Shown in pieces: positions 1-11,169 of a DNA stretch of 64,000 nt (the first letter of the stretch is position 1; every line of letters begins with the position of its first letter). This stretch comes from Branchiostoma lanceolatum (lineage: Eukaryota > Chordata > Leptocardii > Amphioxiformes > Branchiostomatidae): NCBI RefSeq assembly GCF_035083965.1, contig NC_089736.1:15001-79000 (forward strand), read 5' to 3'. The translations under genes and the position numbers were made by a program. The notes under the pieces are model-generated. The model was not told the origin of the DNA. It saw nothing but the letters and a program-made list of their open reading frames with translations, and made no database searches.

Positions 1-167
1 GAGGGAACTGTGAAAATCTGTCCTTCGGGGGACGAAGCTTCTATCGATCGCCGTGTAAAGCCGCCAGCTTCGACAGAGACCCCCAGCCGCGCGCCGCGAC
101 CGCAGTCTCTCTCTGCGCCCGAGGGCGAGATGAGGAGAGATGGAGCGGCGCGACGCGATTGAAGGTA
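1..167 (-). other. ITS2 of rDNA (partial)
   Basis: GC-rich spacer immediately downstream (minus-strand sense) of the 5.8S gene. It is assigned by position only; the 28S gene is not reached before the window edge. Reading frames found here and in ITS1 are incidental. Confidence 0.7.
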
Positions 168-309
168 AAACCGACCCTCAGCCAGACGTGGGGCCACAGA
201 GTGCGTTAGAAGAGTCGATGATCAATGTGTCCTGCAATTCACATTACTTCTCGCAGCTGGCTGCGTTCTTCATCGACACACGAGCTGAGTGATCCACCGC
301 TTTGTCGTT
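168..309 (-). rRNA. 5.8S ribosomal RNA
   Basis: The reverse complement carries the universally conserved 5.8S blocks: GCGGTGGATCACTC, then CGATGAAGAACGCAGC, then TGTGAATTGCAGGACACAT. The 3' part (GTGGCCCCACGTCTGGCTGAG) is about a dozen bases shorter than the usual 5.8S stem-loop there, giving ~142 nt instead of ~155-160. The ends are estimated. It may be a divergent functional copy or part of a decayed rDNA unit, since the neighbouring 18S is truncated. Confidence 0.85.
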
Positions 310-1227
310 TTTCTTTTTCGTTTCGCATCGAAAGCTTGTCTTTGCCTCTCGGCACCGTCGTTTCAGAGACGGGAAGAAGGCGCCCTTCGGAGTGAAGGAC
401 GGCGAACGAGCGGAAGGGCCGGGGGTCGCTCCGCGAACCGGAACCCGCCGCGAAGACCGCTGCGCCCCCTCGACAAAACCCGGCCGGCCGGCCCGAGCCG
501 GGAAAGAGAGCCGAGGGGTCGATTGCGCCCGCCTTTCTCTTGAACACCTCGGGGAGTGGAGCAGTCGGTCGAGACCGCCGGTGGTTAGCCGGCGGCGACC
601 GAGAGCAGTCCTCCCCTCTGCCCAAAGGAGGCCTTGGACCGCGGGACGCCCGCTCGAAGTTTGGACGCGTCACAGGTCACTCGTCCGCAAGATGGATTGC
701 ATCGAGTCAGAGACCGAAACGCCGCGCCGGGGTGCCGGGGAGGAGTCGTCTCACCTAGGCCCCGCCGTGAGACTAGCAACTCAACCCCATTCCGCGCAAA
801 CCCACGACGCGACGCCCCTCCGCCAGGATATAGGTGCCCCCACTTGCGCTCGCCCGCCCAAACCTTTTCGCCGGGAGGACCTGACTCCGTCCTCGACCAG
901 GCTACTCGGGGAGGCTCGCTGGTTTAGCAGGGTATAGGGAACGACGGGCTCACACTGCAGCTGAAGGCGCCCGACCAACGTTCCAAGGGGGCTGCCGGGT
1001 CCCGCCGCCAAGCGGGTCGGCATGGGCACTCCTGGCTCTCCGCCGGCGCTCCTCCCTCCGCGAAGGAGGAGGAGCGATTGGCGCGAGAGCGGCCGTCGGA
1101 GCGCCACCTTGTCGAGGCGGTAAGGAAGAGTTAGGGTCGGAGCGGGAGGCCGGGGGCACCAGAGCCCGCTCCTTGCCACGAGTTTGTGTGAAGTCGACGA
1201 CGCGAGCGTCTCGCTTCTTCGTTTCGG
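310..1227 (-). other. ITS1 of rDNA
   Basis: About 0.92 kb of GC-rich spacer between the 3' end of 18S (1228) and the start of 5.8S (~309), in the order 18S-ITS1-5.8S-ITS2 on the minus strand. No conserved coding sequence was recognised. Confidence 0.75.
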
Positions 1228-1285
<58 letters not shown>

Positions 1286-1384
1286 AATGGTCAAGTTTGA
1301 TCGGCTTCTCGGCGCTCCTCCAGACCGTTGCCGGCCCGAGGGGCCGATCGACTGGCCTCACTAAACCATTCAATCGGTAGTAGC
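1228..1384 (-). rRNA. 18S ribosomal RNA, 3' fragment (truncated)
   Basis: The reverse complement ends in GGATCATTA, the universal 3' end of 18S, preceded by AAGGTTTCCGTAGGTGAACC. Going 5', homology runs to CTACTACCGATTGAATGG and then stops abruptly at 1384. The expected next bases (the ACACACCGCCCGTCG side) are replaced by the arm of an inverted-repeat element. Only ~157 of ~1,800 nt are present, so this copy cannot produce a functional 18S rRNA. Confidence 0.9.
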
Positions 1385-1629
1385 ACCAAGCAGGTATTGT
1401 AGAGCCTGCTTTGGTAAACCAAATCAAAATGATATTTGAAAGGAGACACGTCAGAACTCGAAATACATTTGAAACCCGCGCGCAAACTGTGTGTTATACC
1501 GTGACAGTTCCTTCACTTTGGGAAATTCTTTACCCACCATCGGTTTTCAAAAGAGTCCTGGTGTGTCTCCTTCCCGATGCCATTTTGATTTAGTTTATCC
1601 AAGGAGTCTTTACACGACCTGCTTGGTGT
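1385..1629. mobile_element. Inverted-repeat (MITE-like) element abutting truncated 18S
   Basis: The outer ends are inverted copies: ACCAAGCAGGT at the left and ACCTGCTTGGT at the right. Imperfect pairing continues inward for about 50 bp (CCAAATCAAAATG against CATTTTGATTTAG) and more weakly to ~80 bp (GGAGACAC against GTGTCTCC). There is no coding capacity. The left end coincides to the base with the 18S break. The superfamily cannot be assigned and no clear target duplication is visible. Confidence 0.55.
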
Positions 1630-2550
1630 ATCCTATGATCCTTACAACGGTGCGGTTGATCACGGTTCACAATACTGCAGTTGGCGGACTGAGAGACAGA
1701 AGGCGCTAAAACATGACCGTCAAAAAAGCTGAATTAATGATGCAGGATTGGTCCAACAGAGATAGACGTTTTTACGCGTATAAGTACAGTCTGAAACGGT
1801 GAGGTGAGCACCATAACAATTATTTTAGAAGAGCTGTCGATCTACTAGGTAATGAAATAGTGCTGGTCTACGTATGCATAGGAATTAATGACAAAGAGTT
1901 TTGATGTGGCAATGTTTACATCCCCGTGAAAAAACACATTTGGCCTGGTCCAAGCTGGTACAGCTGTTGTTGTATGAGGTAATGCTCTGGAGTTTTCTTC
2001 TACTTTGTTTGCAACTTTTCGGCTTATATTTACTGTTGTCGCCTGGAGAATATCCGTTTCCGGATCCCAGCACAAGTACTTCTGGGAAGTGTGAAAGACC
2101 CTTGCGATCTAGCCCCGCCAAATGTGCGCTCCTCGCAATTCAGCCACTGGCTTCAGAAAGAGAGTATTTGGCCTACCCAATAATAACAATAATAATAATT
2201 AACCCGACATTTATCGACTTGCTGAAACCCTGCACGAGACTCACTCCGATCCAGTGACGCAGAATGAGTCTCATATAGAGTTTACTGGGTCCTGCATTTC
2301 TTCGTAGGATGATCAAAATTTTAATATCGTATTCAAGAAAAAGATAACATGTTGGAATTTGGAACAAGAATATAAGGCGAAACTTTCCAGCAAGAAACAG
2401 GGCCTGCAAAGGGTGATGAGAAGTGAAATATATCACCATATCAGTATACAGCAAACCCCCCTTCACAGCCCGTGATGCTGACCGGGGAAACCTGGGAACG
2501 AGACCCAAACACATGTGGTTGCGTGAATTTGCGTCCGGGTTACGATTTTC
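1630..2550. other. Intergenic stretch, no gene recognised
   Basis: I see no conserved coding sequence here. A short AATAAT-rich tract lies near 2180-2200. The stretch separates the rDNA fragment from the La promoter. Confidence 0.5.
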
Positions 2551-2555
2551 TGCTG

Positions 2556-2563
2556 TATAAAAA
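2556..2563 (+). promoter_or_regulatory. TATA box of the La/SSB gene
   Basis: TATAAAAA lies about 25-30 bases before the likely transcription start near 2585. It is followed by a 5' untranslated exon ending at 2634 with a consensus donor (AAG|GTACGT). No other initiation signal competes nearby. The start site itself is inferred. Confidence 0.55.
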
Positions 2564-3321
2564 CGTCTCTGTCCCGCTTCCGTGCAGACCGAGCCTACAT
2601 CCGGGGGTGATTCTGTGACGAGTGTGAAAATAAGGTACGTCAGGTTTGCTCAGGACTTTGGGTGATGTAAGATAGCCGTTTTTCAGGTAAAAATATTATG
2701 GTGAAAATGCCCCCCTCCCCATAATTTGCTAAATAAGCTACAGTACTTTCAACTTCTCTTTCACTTTTCAGTTAGTTTTGCAAGTAACTCTAACTGAGTT
2801 TGGGGTGATTTTAGTAAATTCACATAAATCTGGATACCTTCATTGATCTTCTAATCTCATGTTAGCTCTACTTGTTTCAGTCTCTAGTTCGCTTTATAAT
2901 TTAACGTTATATCCCATGCGCCCTGAAACCTAGTAGAAGGTACTGTACAGGGACAGGTACAGAGGTTTAGGTACAGGCCCGGACATGAACCTGTATCAGA
3001 AGTATTTGACACAGTTACCACTAACCTGCGGTCTTTAATGCTGAAAAATACATGAATAAATAGTTAACAATATGTTATGATTTAGACTTCAGTTCAGAAC
3101 AAAACGTGAAGCTCAACAATTTCATCAGACCATAGTTACTAACCCCGCACTCACTGGTGAAAGTTGTGCAGACATGCGTTTTGTCTATAGTTTGTTAGTC
3201 TACATTCTATTGAAGGGCTTCAGGAAAGCCCCTGTGCTGCTGAAACTTGTCCGTATGTCATAACTTACATTATAACTCCTCTCATAATCCATAACTCCTC
3301 TCGCCTGCAGAAGGACCAGAC

Positions 3322-6300
3322 ATGGCTGAGACTGAGAATAAAGCAGACGCGAAAACGGAACCCACGCCGGAGTCTACCGCTGAGACCACGACGGAACCGA
3401 CCGCTGAGACCACGGCGGAACCCACCGCTCTGGAGAGGAAAATCTACCAGCAGGTCGAGGTGGGCAGAAACTTTCACATTGAAGTTATACTGTTACAGAT
3501 ATAATTTATATCATTATCACACTGAAGTTATACTGTTACAGATATAATTTATATCATTATCACACTGAAGTTATACTGTTACAGATATAATTTATATCAT
3601 TATCACACTGAAGTTATACTGTTACAGATATAATCTATATCATTATCACACTGAAGTTATACTGTTAAAGATATAATATATATCATTATCACATTGAAGT
3701 TATACTGTTAAAGATATAATATACATGTATATCATTATCACACTGAAGTTATACTGTTAAAGATATAACCTATATATTATCATTATCACACTGAAGTTGT
3801 ACTGGTAAAGATATAATATATATCATTATCACACTGAAGTTATACTATTAAAAATATTATCTATATTTTATCATTATCACACTGAAGTTGTACTGGTAAA
3901 GATATAATATATATCACTATCACACTGAACATGCTGAAGTTATACTGTTTAAGATACCCCAATGTAGAGGGAGCAGGCTGATGTAATTTACCTGAACCTC
4001 ATGTAACAACTTGGAAACATGGCTTCCCAACATAACAACCTCAGAATCTGACATAACGCACAGACTTCATGAATAGTTTCATTAGTTTGGCAAATCACTG
4101 GTTAACAGTTAAGTTCTTTGTTCTCAACTAAAAAGTCATATAGAGACAGCAGCCTGGAATCCAAACCTATTATAGCTCCTCTCCGCAAACAGGAGACTCA
4201 GGAGCTATAAATTGTATAAAATAGGTTTGGATTCCAGACTATAGAGACTGTAGACCAATCATACAAAACCAGCACTCAGCAGTGGCGCTGTGTTAATGTG
4301 TGAGTTCTAATCCCGCTAATCCACCCTTCCTCCTGCAGTACTACTTCGGGGACCACAACCTGACGCGGGATCGCTTCCTGCAGGGGGAGATCAAGAAGGA
4401 CGACGGCTGTATCCTTAAAAAACAATTTGCAAGTTACAGGAACCAGTGTCAGCTAGTTAGGCAGTTACATGTTTAAACATACTTCATAGTTATGGCTTTG
4501 GGGCGACGGCTGTATCCTTCATAAGTGACATGGACCGGTTAGCTGACAGGGTCTGAACATTTTCATATGTGGGGTTCAAAAAATAGTTTTTTTAGTTATC
4601 GGTCAATGGTTAATAGCATTTCGATTTACAAGTACATGTATTACAATGTGAACTTTCCTTAACCCTCCACTCCCAAGGGGTTGCTTTAGAGACTCTGGTC
4701 AAGTTCAACAGACTCAAGGTGAGTGGGTTTGACCTTCACAACTGTAATCATGACCTTCAGACCTGTAATCATGTACAACATAACCCACCAGACATTTACT
4801 GTTCCTGGTTCTGAGGCGTCTGATTGTGTACAGAGTAGAGTAACAACAACAACAACAGAGTAGAGTAGACTTGTCTGTAAACCTGCAGCAGTCGTGTAGT
4901 TTGGGAGTTTGTTGACCCCAGAAGAAGTTCCTCCTGAGGTGTTGATGTACCCCAACCCCCTCCTGAGGTGTTGATTCTGTTCCAGCCCACCCCCCCCCCT
5001 CCTCTCAACTCCTCCCCTGAAGTGTTCTCCTGTTGCAGGCCCTGTCAGACGACTATGGAGTCATCTGTGCAGCTCTGCAGAAATCTCCCAGCAAGCTCAT
5101 GGAGGTGAGAGAGTGATCTGATGGTTATCAGTTAGCAGGCATGATAACTGCTCTGTTGTTGCCTGCCTATCTGTTGTTATACATGATAATTATATGTGTA
5201 AGTGGCATGAGGAAGAGTAAGATAATTATCAAATACTGATATGATCATTTGAAGAAAAATAACACCACTAATGTTATGAAATAATTGTTCCATACTCCTG
5301 TTCATGGTGGCAGTTTTCAACAAATCTTCTGCTTCAGAATAAACTGTTGCTGATGTTAAACTGTTGCTGATGTTAAACTGTTCCTGATGTTAAACTGTTC
5401 CTGTTGTTAAACTGTTTCTGATGTTAAACTGTTCCTGATGTTAAACTGTTCCTGATGTTAAACTGTTCCTGTTGTTAAACTGTTTCTGATGTTAAACTGT
5501 TCCTGATGTTAAACTGTTGCTGATGTTCAACTGTTCCTGATGTTAAACTGTTCCTGATGTTAAACTGTTGCTAATGTTAAACTGTTGCTGATGTTAAACC
5601 GTTGCTAATGTTAAACTGTTGCTGATGTTAAACTGTTGCTGATGTTAAACCGTTGCTAATGTTAAACTGTTGCTGATGTTAAACTGTTGCTGATGTTAAA
5701 CCGTTGCTAATGTTAAACTGTTGCTGATGTTAAACTGTTGCTGACGTTAAACTGTTCCTGATGTTAAACTGTTCCTGATGTTAAACTGTTCCTGATGTTA
5801 AACTGTTCCTGATGTTAAACTGTTCCTGATGTTTAACTGTTGCTAATGTTAAACTGTTGCTGACGTTAAACCGTTGCTAATGTTAAACTGTTCCTAACGT
5901 TTCTCAGGTGAGCGAAGACAAGACGAAGGTGAGGAGACTTCCCAGCAAGTCTCTGCCCAAAAACACGGAGCAGTGGAGGTCGGAGAACAAGGCTCGCACC
6001 GTGTACTGTGTAAGTATCTTGTTCTAATGCCCCCCGTTCTAAGACCCCCTCCCGTTCTTAGAGCCCTTCTTGTTCTAAAACCTTCCCTGTCCCTCCTTAC
6101 AGAAAGGGTTCCACCAGGACGACACCTTAGACGTGATCCAGCAGTTCTTCCAAGACAAGGGCAAGGTCGAGACGGTCTTTATGAGACGCAACGAGAACAA
6201 GGAGTTCAAGGTCAGTTCAAGGACGTTAAGTTGTTGATCTGACAGATAAGATTTTTTTTTAAATGGCTTATGATTTGGACGTTTTATGAACTGAAGATGA

Positions 6301-9300
6301 CTCGTGGCTGTGGGGTTTGGTGTAGGTTTAGGTTTAGATGTTATCAAGAATATAAAAATCAGTGTTTGCCCCTTCATAATGTTCATGTCAGCCATGTCTA
6401 CATTACAATCCCAGTGTTTGCTACATGCGATGTTCTATATGAAAAGTGTTTGCTACATGCCCCCAGGTTGCTACATTGTGATGTTCTATATGACAAGCGT
6501 GTGAGTGATTTGCTACATGCGATGTTCTATATGACAAGTATATGCTACATCTCTGCAGGTTGCTACATGTGGTGTTCTACATGTATGTGAGATATTTTGC
6601 TACATCTCTGCAGGGCTCCGTGTTCGCCACCTTCAGCAGTCTGGACGATGCTAAGAAGTTTGTGGAAGCGGAAGGAATCCAGTACAAGGGGGAAGACGTC
6701 AAGAAGATGTTCAAGTAGGTTTCAACACTTTGTGAAATGTGAAAGTTGAAAAAAATGTACAGAAAATGTATTTGTGTACCTTGTATCAAACTCATAGCGT
6801 AATGCTTGAGAGGAAGGACAGTACTGAATGTGGCAAACTGTTCAGCAGACCTGAGTCGGATCACAGATGTGACTTATGTGGCAGAGACTGCCATTCTCGT
6901 ATAAGACAGTTCAGCCATAGCCAATGCTGTAGGGCTGATGTGAATTACCAGTAGGGTTTTACCATGGTCCATATTGACTGACAGCCACTATTGACAACAC
7001 CCTGCCGTACAGCCATGTTGAAACTTGATACCCTGCCGTACAGCCATGATGAAACTTGGTACCCTGCCGTACAGCCATGATGAAACTTGATACTCTTCCC
7101 TCAGGAACGAGTACTTCAACATGAAACTGGAGGAAAAGAAGAAGAAAAAGGAGGAGGAAAAGAGGCAACTGGAGGAAGAGACCGATCAGCTGGAGAAGAA
7201 AAAAGCGGAAGAGAAGCAGAAAGACGTGGAATATACGAAGGGCTGCATTCTGCACTTCTCAGGTGTTTGTTCATTCTGCACTTGTCAGGTGTTTGTTCAT
7301 TCTGCACTTGTCAGGTGTTTGTTCATTCTGCACTTCTCAGGTGTTTGTTCATTCTGCACTTGTCAGGTGTTTGTTCATTCTGCACTTGTCAGGTGTTTGT
7401 TCATTCTGCACTTCTCAGGTGTTTGTTCATTCTGCACTTCTCAGGTGTTTGTTCATTCTGCACTTCTCAGGTGTTTGTTCATCTAACTTGTATTACGTTT
7501 GGAGGTTATGTTCGGGGTTTACTTTTGGACAGGCCAAATCAAAAAGTGTAGATAGTTTTTTATGATTTGCAAAGTTATGTTGGCTGTTACTTCTGTGCCC
7601 TGCCATGTCTGGGATTTTCCTTCTCAGGTGTCAGAGTTTCTCCATTAGCTGTGAACCGAAGTGACGGTTACCTTTCCAGGAGAGGGGAATGCAATACATA
7701 AATAATGACAGGTCTCTTCACGACAGTCTGTGTTCCCCCTCCCCCTACAGGTGCACCAGGTGACTCGGTCCGTGAGGAGGTCTCCAAGGTGTTCCAGCCG
7801 TTCGGAGACGTCAAGTGGATCGACTTCAACAAGGGAGACACAAAGGTGAGAATTACCTGCAGTTATAGCCCCCCCACACACACACACACAGAGATCAGAA
7901 TTACCAACAGTTACCCCAACACACACTAACATATGAGAAAACCGCTACTACAGGTATCCCCACCCCCTCAGACACTCACGCATTTGAGGATATCTCCTTC
8001 CCCACACATATGAGAAAGCAAGCACTACATCTTCTCTGTCAGACAACTGCCGCAGGGCTGTCTCCAGGACAAGTCCCTTCTATTCGTCCCAGAACGTACA
8101 CTTGCTGGTTGGGACGGATAAAAATTTCATCCCATCCATCCAAAAACTCATAACTTCATGACATGAACATGTATTTTCGTAACCTTGACATGACAGATTT
8201 AACAACGAAAATGAAAAACATGGGCTCCCAAACAATGAGTGTGACCAAGAACTATAAAGCTGGAGACAGCGCTGTGGTGTCATGTACGCAAAGGTACAGA
8301 TTTGTTTGCGGCTGCAGTTGCTGTGCATTGTAGATGGCCGATGCTGGACTTTGCTCTACTTGTATTTATTTGTACCATGTAAGGCTGACACTCTACTCTC
8401 CCCCCTCAGAGAAGAAAGTAATGCACAACATCGGCAGCACGTCCAAGGATTAGAACCCAGGACCAACTAGTCCTGAGCCGAACACCCTAACTGTTACGCC
8501 CAAACAACGCCACTAATGGCTAATGGCAGTGCTGTACTTGCCTCTGCTTGCTTGTGCCCTGTAAGACTGACTCTCTCACCCCCTTCACCACCACTCGGCC
8601 CCCCCCCCCCCCCCCACTCCCCAGGGCACCGTGAGGTTCTCCACACCCGGGGCCGCGGCCGCAGCTGCCCAGGAGGCTGATGGGAAGGTCACGCTGAAGG
8701 GGGAGGAGCTGACCTGCAGGGTATTGGAAGGTGAGTACTGAACAGCTGTTGGGTCAAGGTCATGGGAGGTCAGCACTGAACAGCTGTAGGGTCAAAGTCA
8801 TGGGAGCTGAGTACTGAACAGCTGTAGGGTCAAGGTCATGGAAGGTCAGTACTGAACAGCTGTGGTGTCAAGGTCATGGGAGGTGAGCACAACAGCTGTG
8901 GTGTCAAGGTCGTGGGAGGTGAGCATAACAGCTGTGGTGTCAAGGTCATGGAAATTGAGTACAGAACAGCTGTGGTGTCAAGGTCATGGGAGGTGAGCAC
9001 AGAACAGCTGCGGTGTCAAGGTCATGGAAATTGAGTACAGAATAGCTGTGGTGTCAAGGTCATGGGAGGTGAGCACAGAACAGCTGTAGTGTGAAGGTCA
9101 TGTTAGGTCAGTACACACAGTTGTAGGTTCAAGGTCATGGAATGTCAGCATAGAATAGCTGTGGGGTGAAGGTCATGGAAGGACTGTACACAATAGCAGT
9201 AGGATAAAAATTATTAAAGGTAGAACTGTCATTGGTGATGTATCCAGAATTTGTGTTTTTTTAATGTAGCATTATTGAGTTTGTTTTCAATGCCTCAGCT

Positions 9301-10101
9301 TGGTGCGTCTAATTTGTGTCTTATAATCTTTGTCTTCAGGTGAGGAGGAAAAGCAGCACTGTGTACTTATGTAACCTGTGTTACAGGTGTACTAATGTTA
9401 CCTGTGTGTTACCTGTGTTACAGGTGAGGAGGAAAAGCAGCACTGGCTGGAGGTTTACGAGAACCAGAGTAAAGTCCGCCAGCAGAAGAAGAAGATGAAG
9501 TTCGGACACGGCCGCGGGCGAGGTCGGGGGCGGGGTCGGGGAGGCCGCGGGCGTTACCGTGGAGACCGGGACCACGACAGAAACACAACATTCCAGGGGA
9601 AGAAAACGCGACTGGACAGCGACGGCGAAGGCAGCGACGGTAGGTCATGGGGTTAGAGGTCAGGGGACCATCTGTGATGAGAGTATGTTTCCTACACCTT
9701 CAGCTGGTCTCACACTGCTATTCTCCCCACTGTTTCCTGCACCTACCACTGGTCTCATACCACCGTTCTCTCTGCCATTTCTTACACCTTCAGCTTGTCT
9801 CGCACTCACTGCTGTGTATACTGCACCTCCCGCTGGTCTCATACTGCTGTTCTCCCTGCTATTTCTTACACCTTCAGCTGGTCTCATACGGCTGTTCTTG
9901 CTGTTGTGTTTACTGCATCTTGAGCTGGTCTCACACCACTGTTCTCGCTGCACCTTCAGTTGGTCTCACACCGCTGTTTCCCCTGCAGGTGAGGCGCAGC
10001 AGAAGATGGACGACACGTCTGCCTCAGCCAAGCGGCGTCTGGAGGAGTCCGTGAAGGAGGAGGAGCCGGCCAAGAAACACCTCAAGACGGAGGCAGACTG
10101 A
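3322..10101 (+). CDS. SSB: Lupus La protein homologue (RNA-binding chaperone of Pol III transcripts)
   Basis: La binds the UUU-OH 3' end of new Pol III transcripts in the nucleus. Exons: untranslated ~2585-2634; coding 3322-3459 (exon from 3311), 4339-4408, 4678-4718, 5039-5104, 5908-6009, 6103-6210, 6614-6714, 7105-7262, 7751-7845, 8625-8730, 9424-9639, 9989-10101. All phases fit, giving 437 aa (human La 408). An acidic/Thr-rich N terminus (1-36) is followed by the La motif (37-~115; YYFGDHNLTRDRFL, FNRLK). RRM1 (~134-208) has RNP2 TVYCKGF and RNP1 GSVFATF. A Lys/Glu coiled segment precedes an atypical RRM2 (~254-330; VKWIDF). The basic C terminus has RG repeats (GRGRGRGRGRGGRGR), a QGKKTRLDSD stretch and a final KKHLKTEAD. 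The start is the first ATG after the untranslated exon. Introns carry minisatellites, several copying splice sites. Confidence 0.95.
3477..3955. repeat. 43-bp minisatellite in La intron after coding exon 1
   Basis: About 11 imperfect copies of an AT-rich unit (GAAGTTATACTG, then an AGATATAAT stretch, then ATCATTATCACACT). It begins a few bases after the donor at 3460 but does not include the splice site. Confidence 0.85.
4152..4241. repeat. Hairpin (inverted repeat) in La intron
   Basis: The arms CTGGAATCCAAACCTATT and ATAGGTTTGGATTCCAG face each other, with an inner pair TATAGCTCCT / AGGAGCTATA. It looks like a small foldback MITE; no target duplication is clear. Confidence 0.6.
5336..5900. 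repeat. 17-bp minisatellite before La exon 5908-6009
   Basis: More than 30 copies of TTAAACTGTTCCTGATG and close variants (GCTGATG, GCTAATG). They fill the intron up to the polypyrimidine tract of the next acceptor (TTTCTCAG at 5907). Confidence 0.9.
7237..7490 (+). repeat. 26-bp minisatellite that copies a La splice donor
   Basis: Nine copies of CATTCTGCACTTCTCAG followed by GTGTTTGTT run from the exon end at 7262 into the intron. Each repeats the last codons (I-L-H-F-S) plus a GT donor, with GTs every 26 bp from 7263 to 7471. The first copy keeps the reading frame into RRM2. Later copies use CTTGTCAG or CTTCTCAG. Confidence 0.9.
8390..8513 (-). mobile_element. tRNA-derived SINE, minus strand
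   Basis: On the minus strand the end near 8513 has an A-box-like block (GTAACAGTTAGGGTGTTCGG). A B-box-like GGGTTCTAATCC lies at 8447-8458, followed by a non-tRNA tail including GCTGCCGATGTTGTGCATT. This is the usual head-to-tail plan of a Pol III SINE. It lies in a La intron in antisense. The family name is not known to me. Confidence 0.45.
8722..9190 (+). repeat. ~38-bp minisatellite extending from a La splice donor
   Basis: About 12 degenerate copies of GAACAGCTGTGGTGTCAAGG followed by TCATGGGAGGTGAGCACA. The first follows the true donor GAAG|GTGAGTACTGAACAG at 8731. Several later units regenerate GGAG|GTGAGC or GGAG|GTGAGT-like donors. Confidence 0.8.
9340..9423 (+). repeat. Partial copy of La exon start with extra acceptors
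   Basis: CAGGTGAGGAGGAAAAGCAG at 9338-9357 repeats the acceptor and first codons of the exon that truly begins at 9424. Between them are further TTACAG and TTACCTGTG motifs. Use of the first copy runs into a TAA within a few codons, so the second is the functional acceptor. Confidence 0.75.
9690..9988 (+). repeat. ~45-bp degenerate minisatellite before the last La exon
   Basis: About seven imperfect copies of a unit with CACCTTCAGCTGGTCTCACA and CTGTTCTCCCTGC. They end at the acceptor CCCCTGCAG (9988). Each copy has a pyrimidine-rich stretch plus CAG. Confidence 0.7.
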
Positions 10102-10324
10102 GACGTCCCCACAGGAGGGGAGCTATTATTTTTTTTACCTCTATAGGAAAATGGAATGTCCTGCATACTATGATACCCAAAGTCTGTATAAGTTTCCTTT
10201 AGCCCCTAACATTGAACACACTGAAACCCACCGACACTTCAGCTGTTTTTCACGCAGGAGTTTCTGTGCTCTGTGATGAAATAACCAAAGTTTCAGTTAT
10301 TCTTCTGTAGTTCCTACAATCTAC

Positions 10325-10560
10325 TGTGCAGTCATATGGCAATCCACCTTACCTTATATGGCAATCCACCTTACCTTATATGGCAATCCACTTTACCTTA
10401 TATGGCAATGACCCTTGCCGTTCTTTCCTCATATGGCAGTTGCCCTTGTCAGTATATCCTTATATGGCAATGTTCCTCACTCTTATATCCTTATATGGTA
10501 ATGTCCCTTACATTGTATGACAATGTCCTACACTGTTATATCCATATATGGCAATTGTCC
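10325..10560 (+). repeat. Short tandem repeat in La 3' UTR
   Basis: Copies of TTATATGGCAATCCACCTTACC (variable) occur ten or so times in the presumed 3' UTR. Confidence 0.75.
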
Positions 10561-11142
10561 TTACCTGCCTGCCAGATGATTTTCATACAAGAAACTCAAT
10601 GAATGAATAATACAAAAAATTTGCTTTTTCCTGATTTTTTTTCCTGAAAGAATTTACTGTTTAACTGTTAGACATGGACATGATTTAAGTTGCTCATTCA
10701 AGGGCTTTTGTGTATTGATGGTTTCATATAAAAAAGTCATCGTATTTGTCATTTAGATTTAACTCTTTTCGTTGAAACTGTCATCAAGCTTTGTCCTAGT
10801 TAGATTTGCCAAAACACATTCCTCCTTATTCGGAGTCGATCACAGACAAAACAGGATGACGTAAACGTGTGTAGAAAACAGCAGATGTTTCAGTTTCTAT
10901 AAAAACTACTTGTTGTTCTGCTGTGAAACATCAGAAACCTGGCGCCTTTTTGTACCACTGTTGGGCGTGGGGGAGATTTGTCTGCGTAGCACTGAAAACA
11001 CCAGAATCATGTCACATTGTTGGTGTTGAGATGTAAAGGTAAGCCGCAAGAGAAACAACTTTTTCTCATGATAATCGGTAGAACATCAAAATGCCACTTT
11101 TTGGGGATATCAGGTAGTCGTCACATTGTCTGTGCAGATCTC

Positions 11143-11148
11143 AATAAA
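11143..11148 (+). terminator. Likely La polyadenylation signal
   Basis: AATAAA followed within ~30 bases by a GT-rich stretch (CTTGTTTGTGT). It gives a 3' UTR of about 1.05 kb. It is the best canonical signal I found downstream of the stop codon. Confidence 0.45.
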
Positions 11149-11169
11149 ACCTTTTTTTATCTTCACGTG

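Noticed and set aside
239..1179. Open frames of up to 211 codons on both strands
   Set aside because: They lie in 5.8S/ITS1 rDNA; high GC content lengthens chance frames and no protein similarity is visible.
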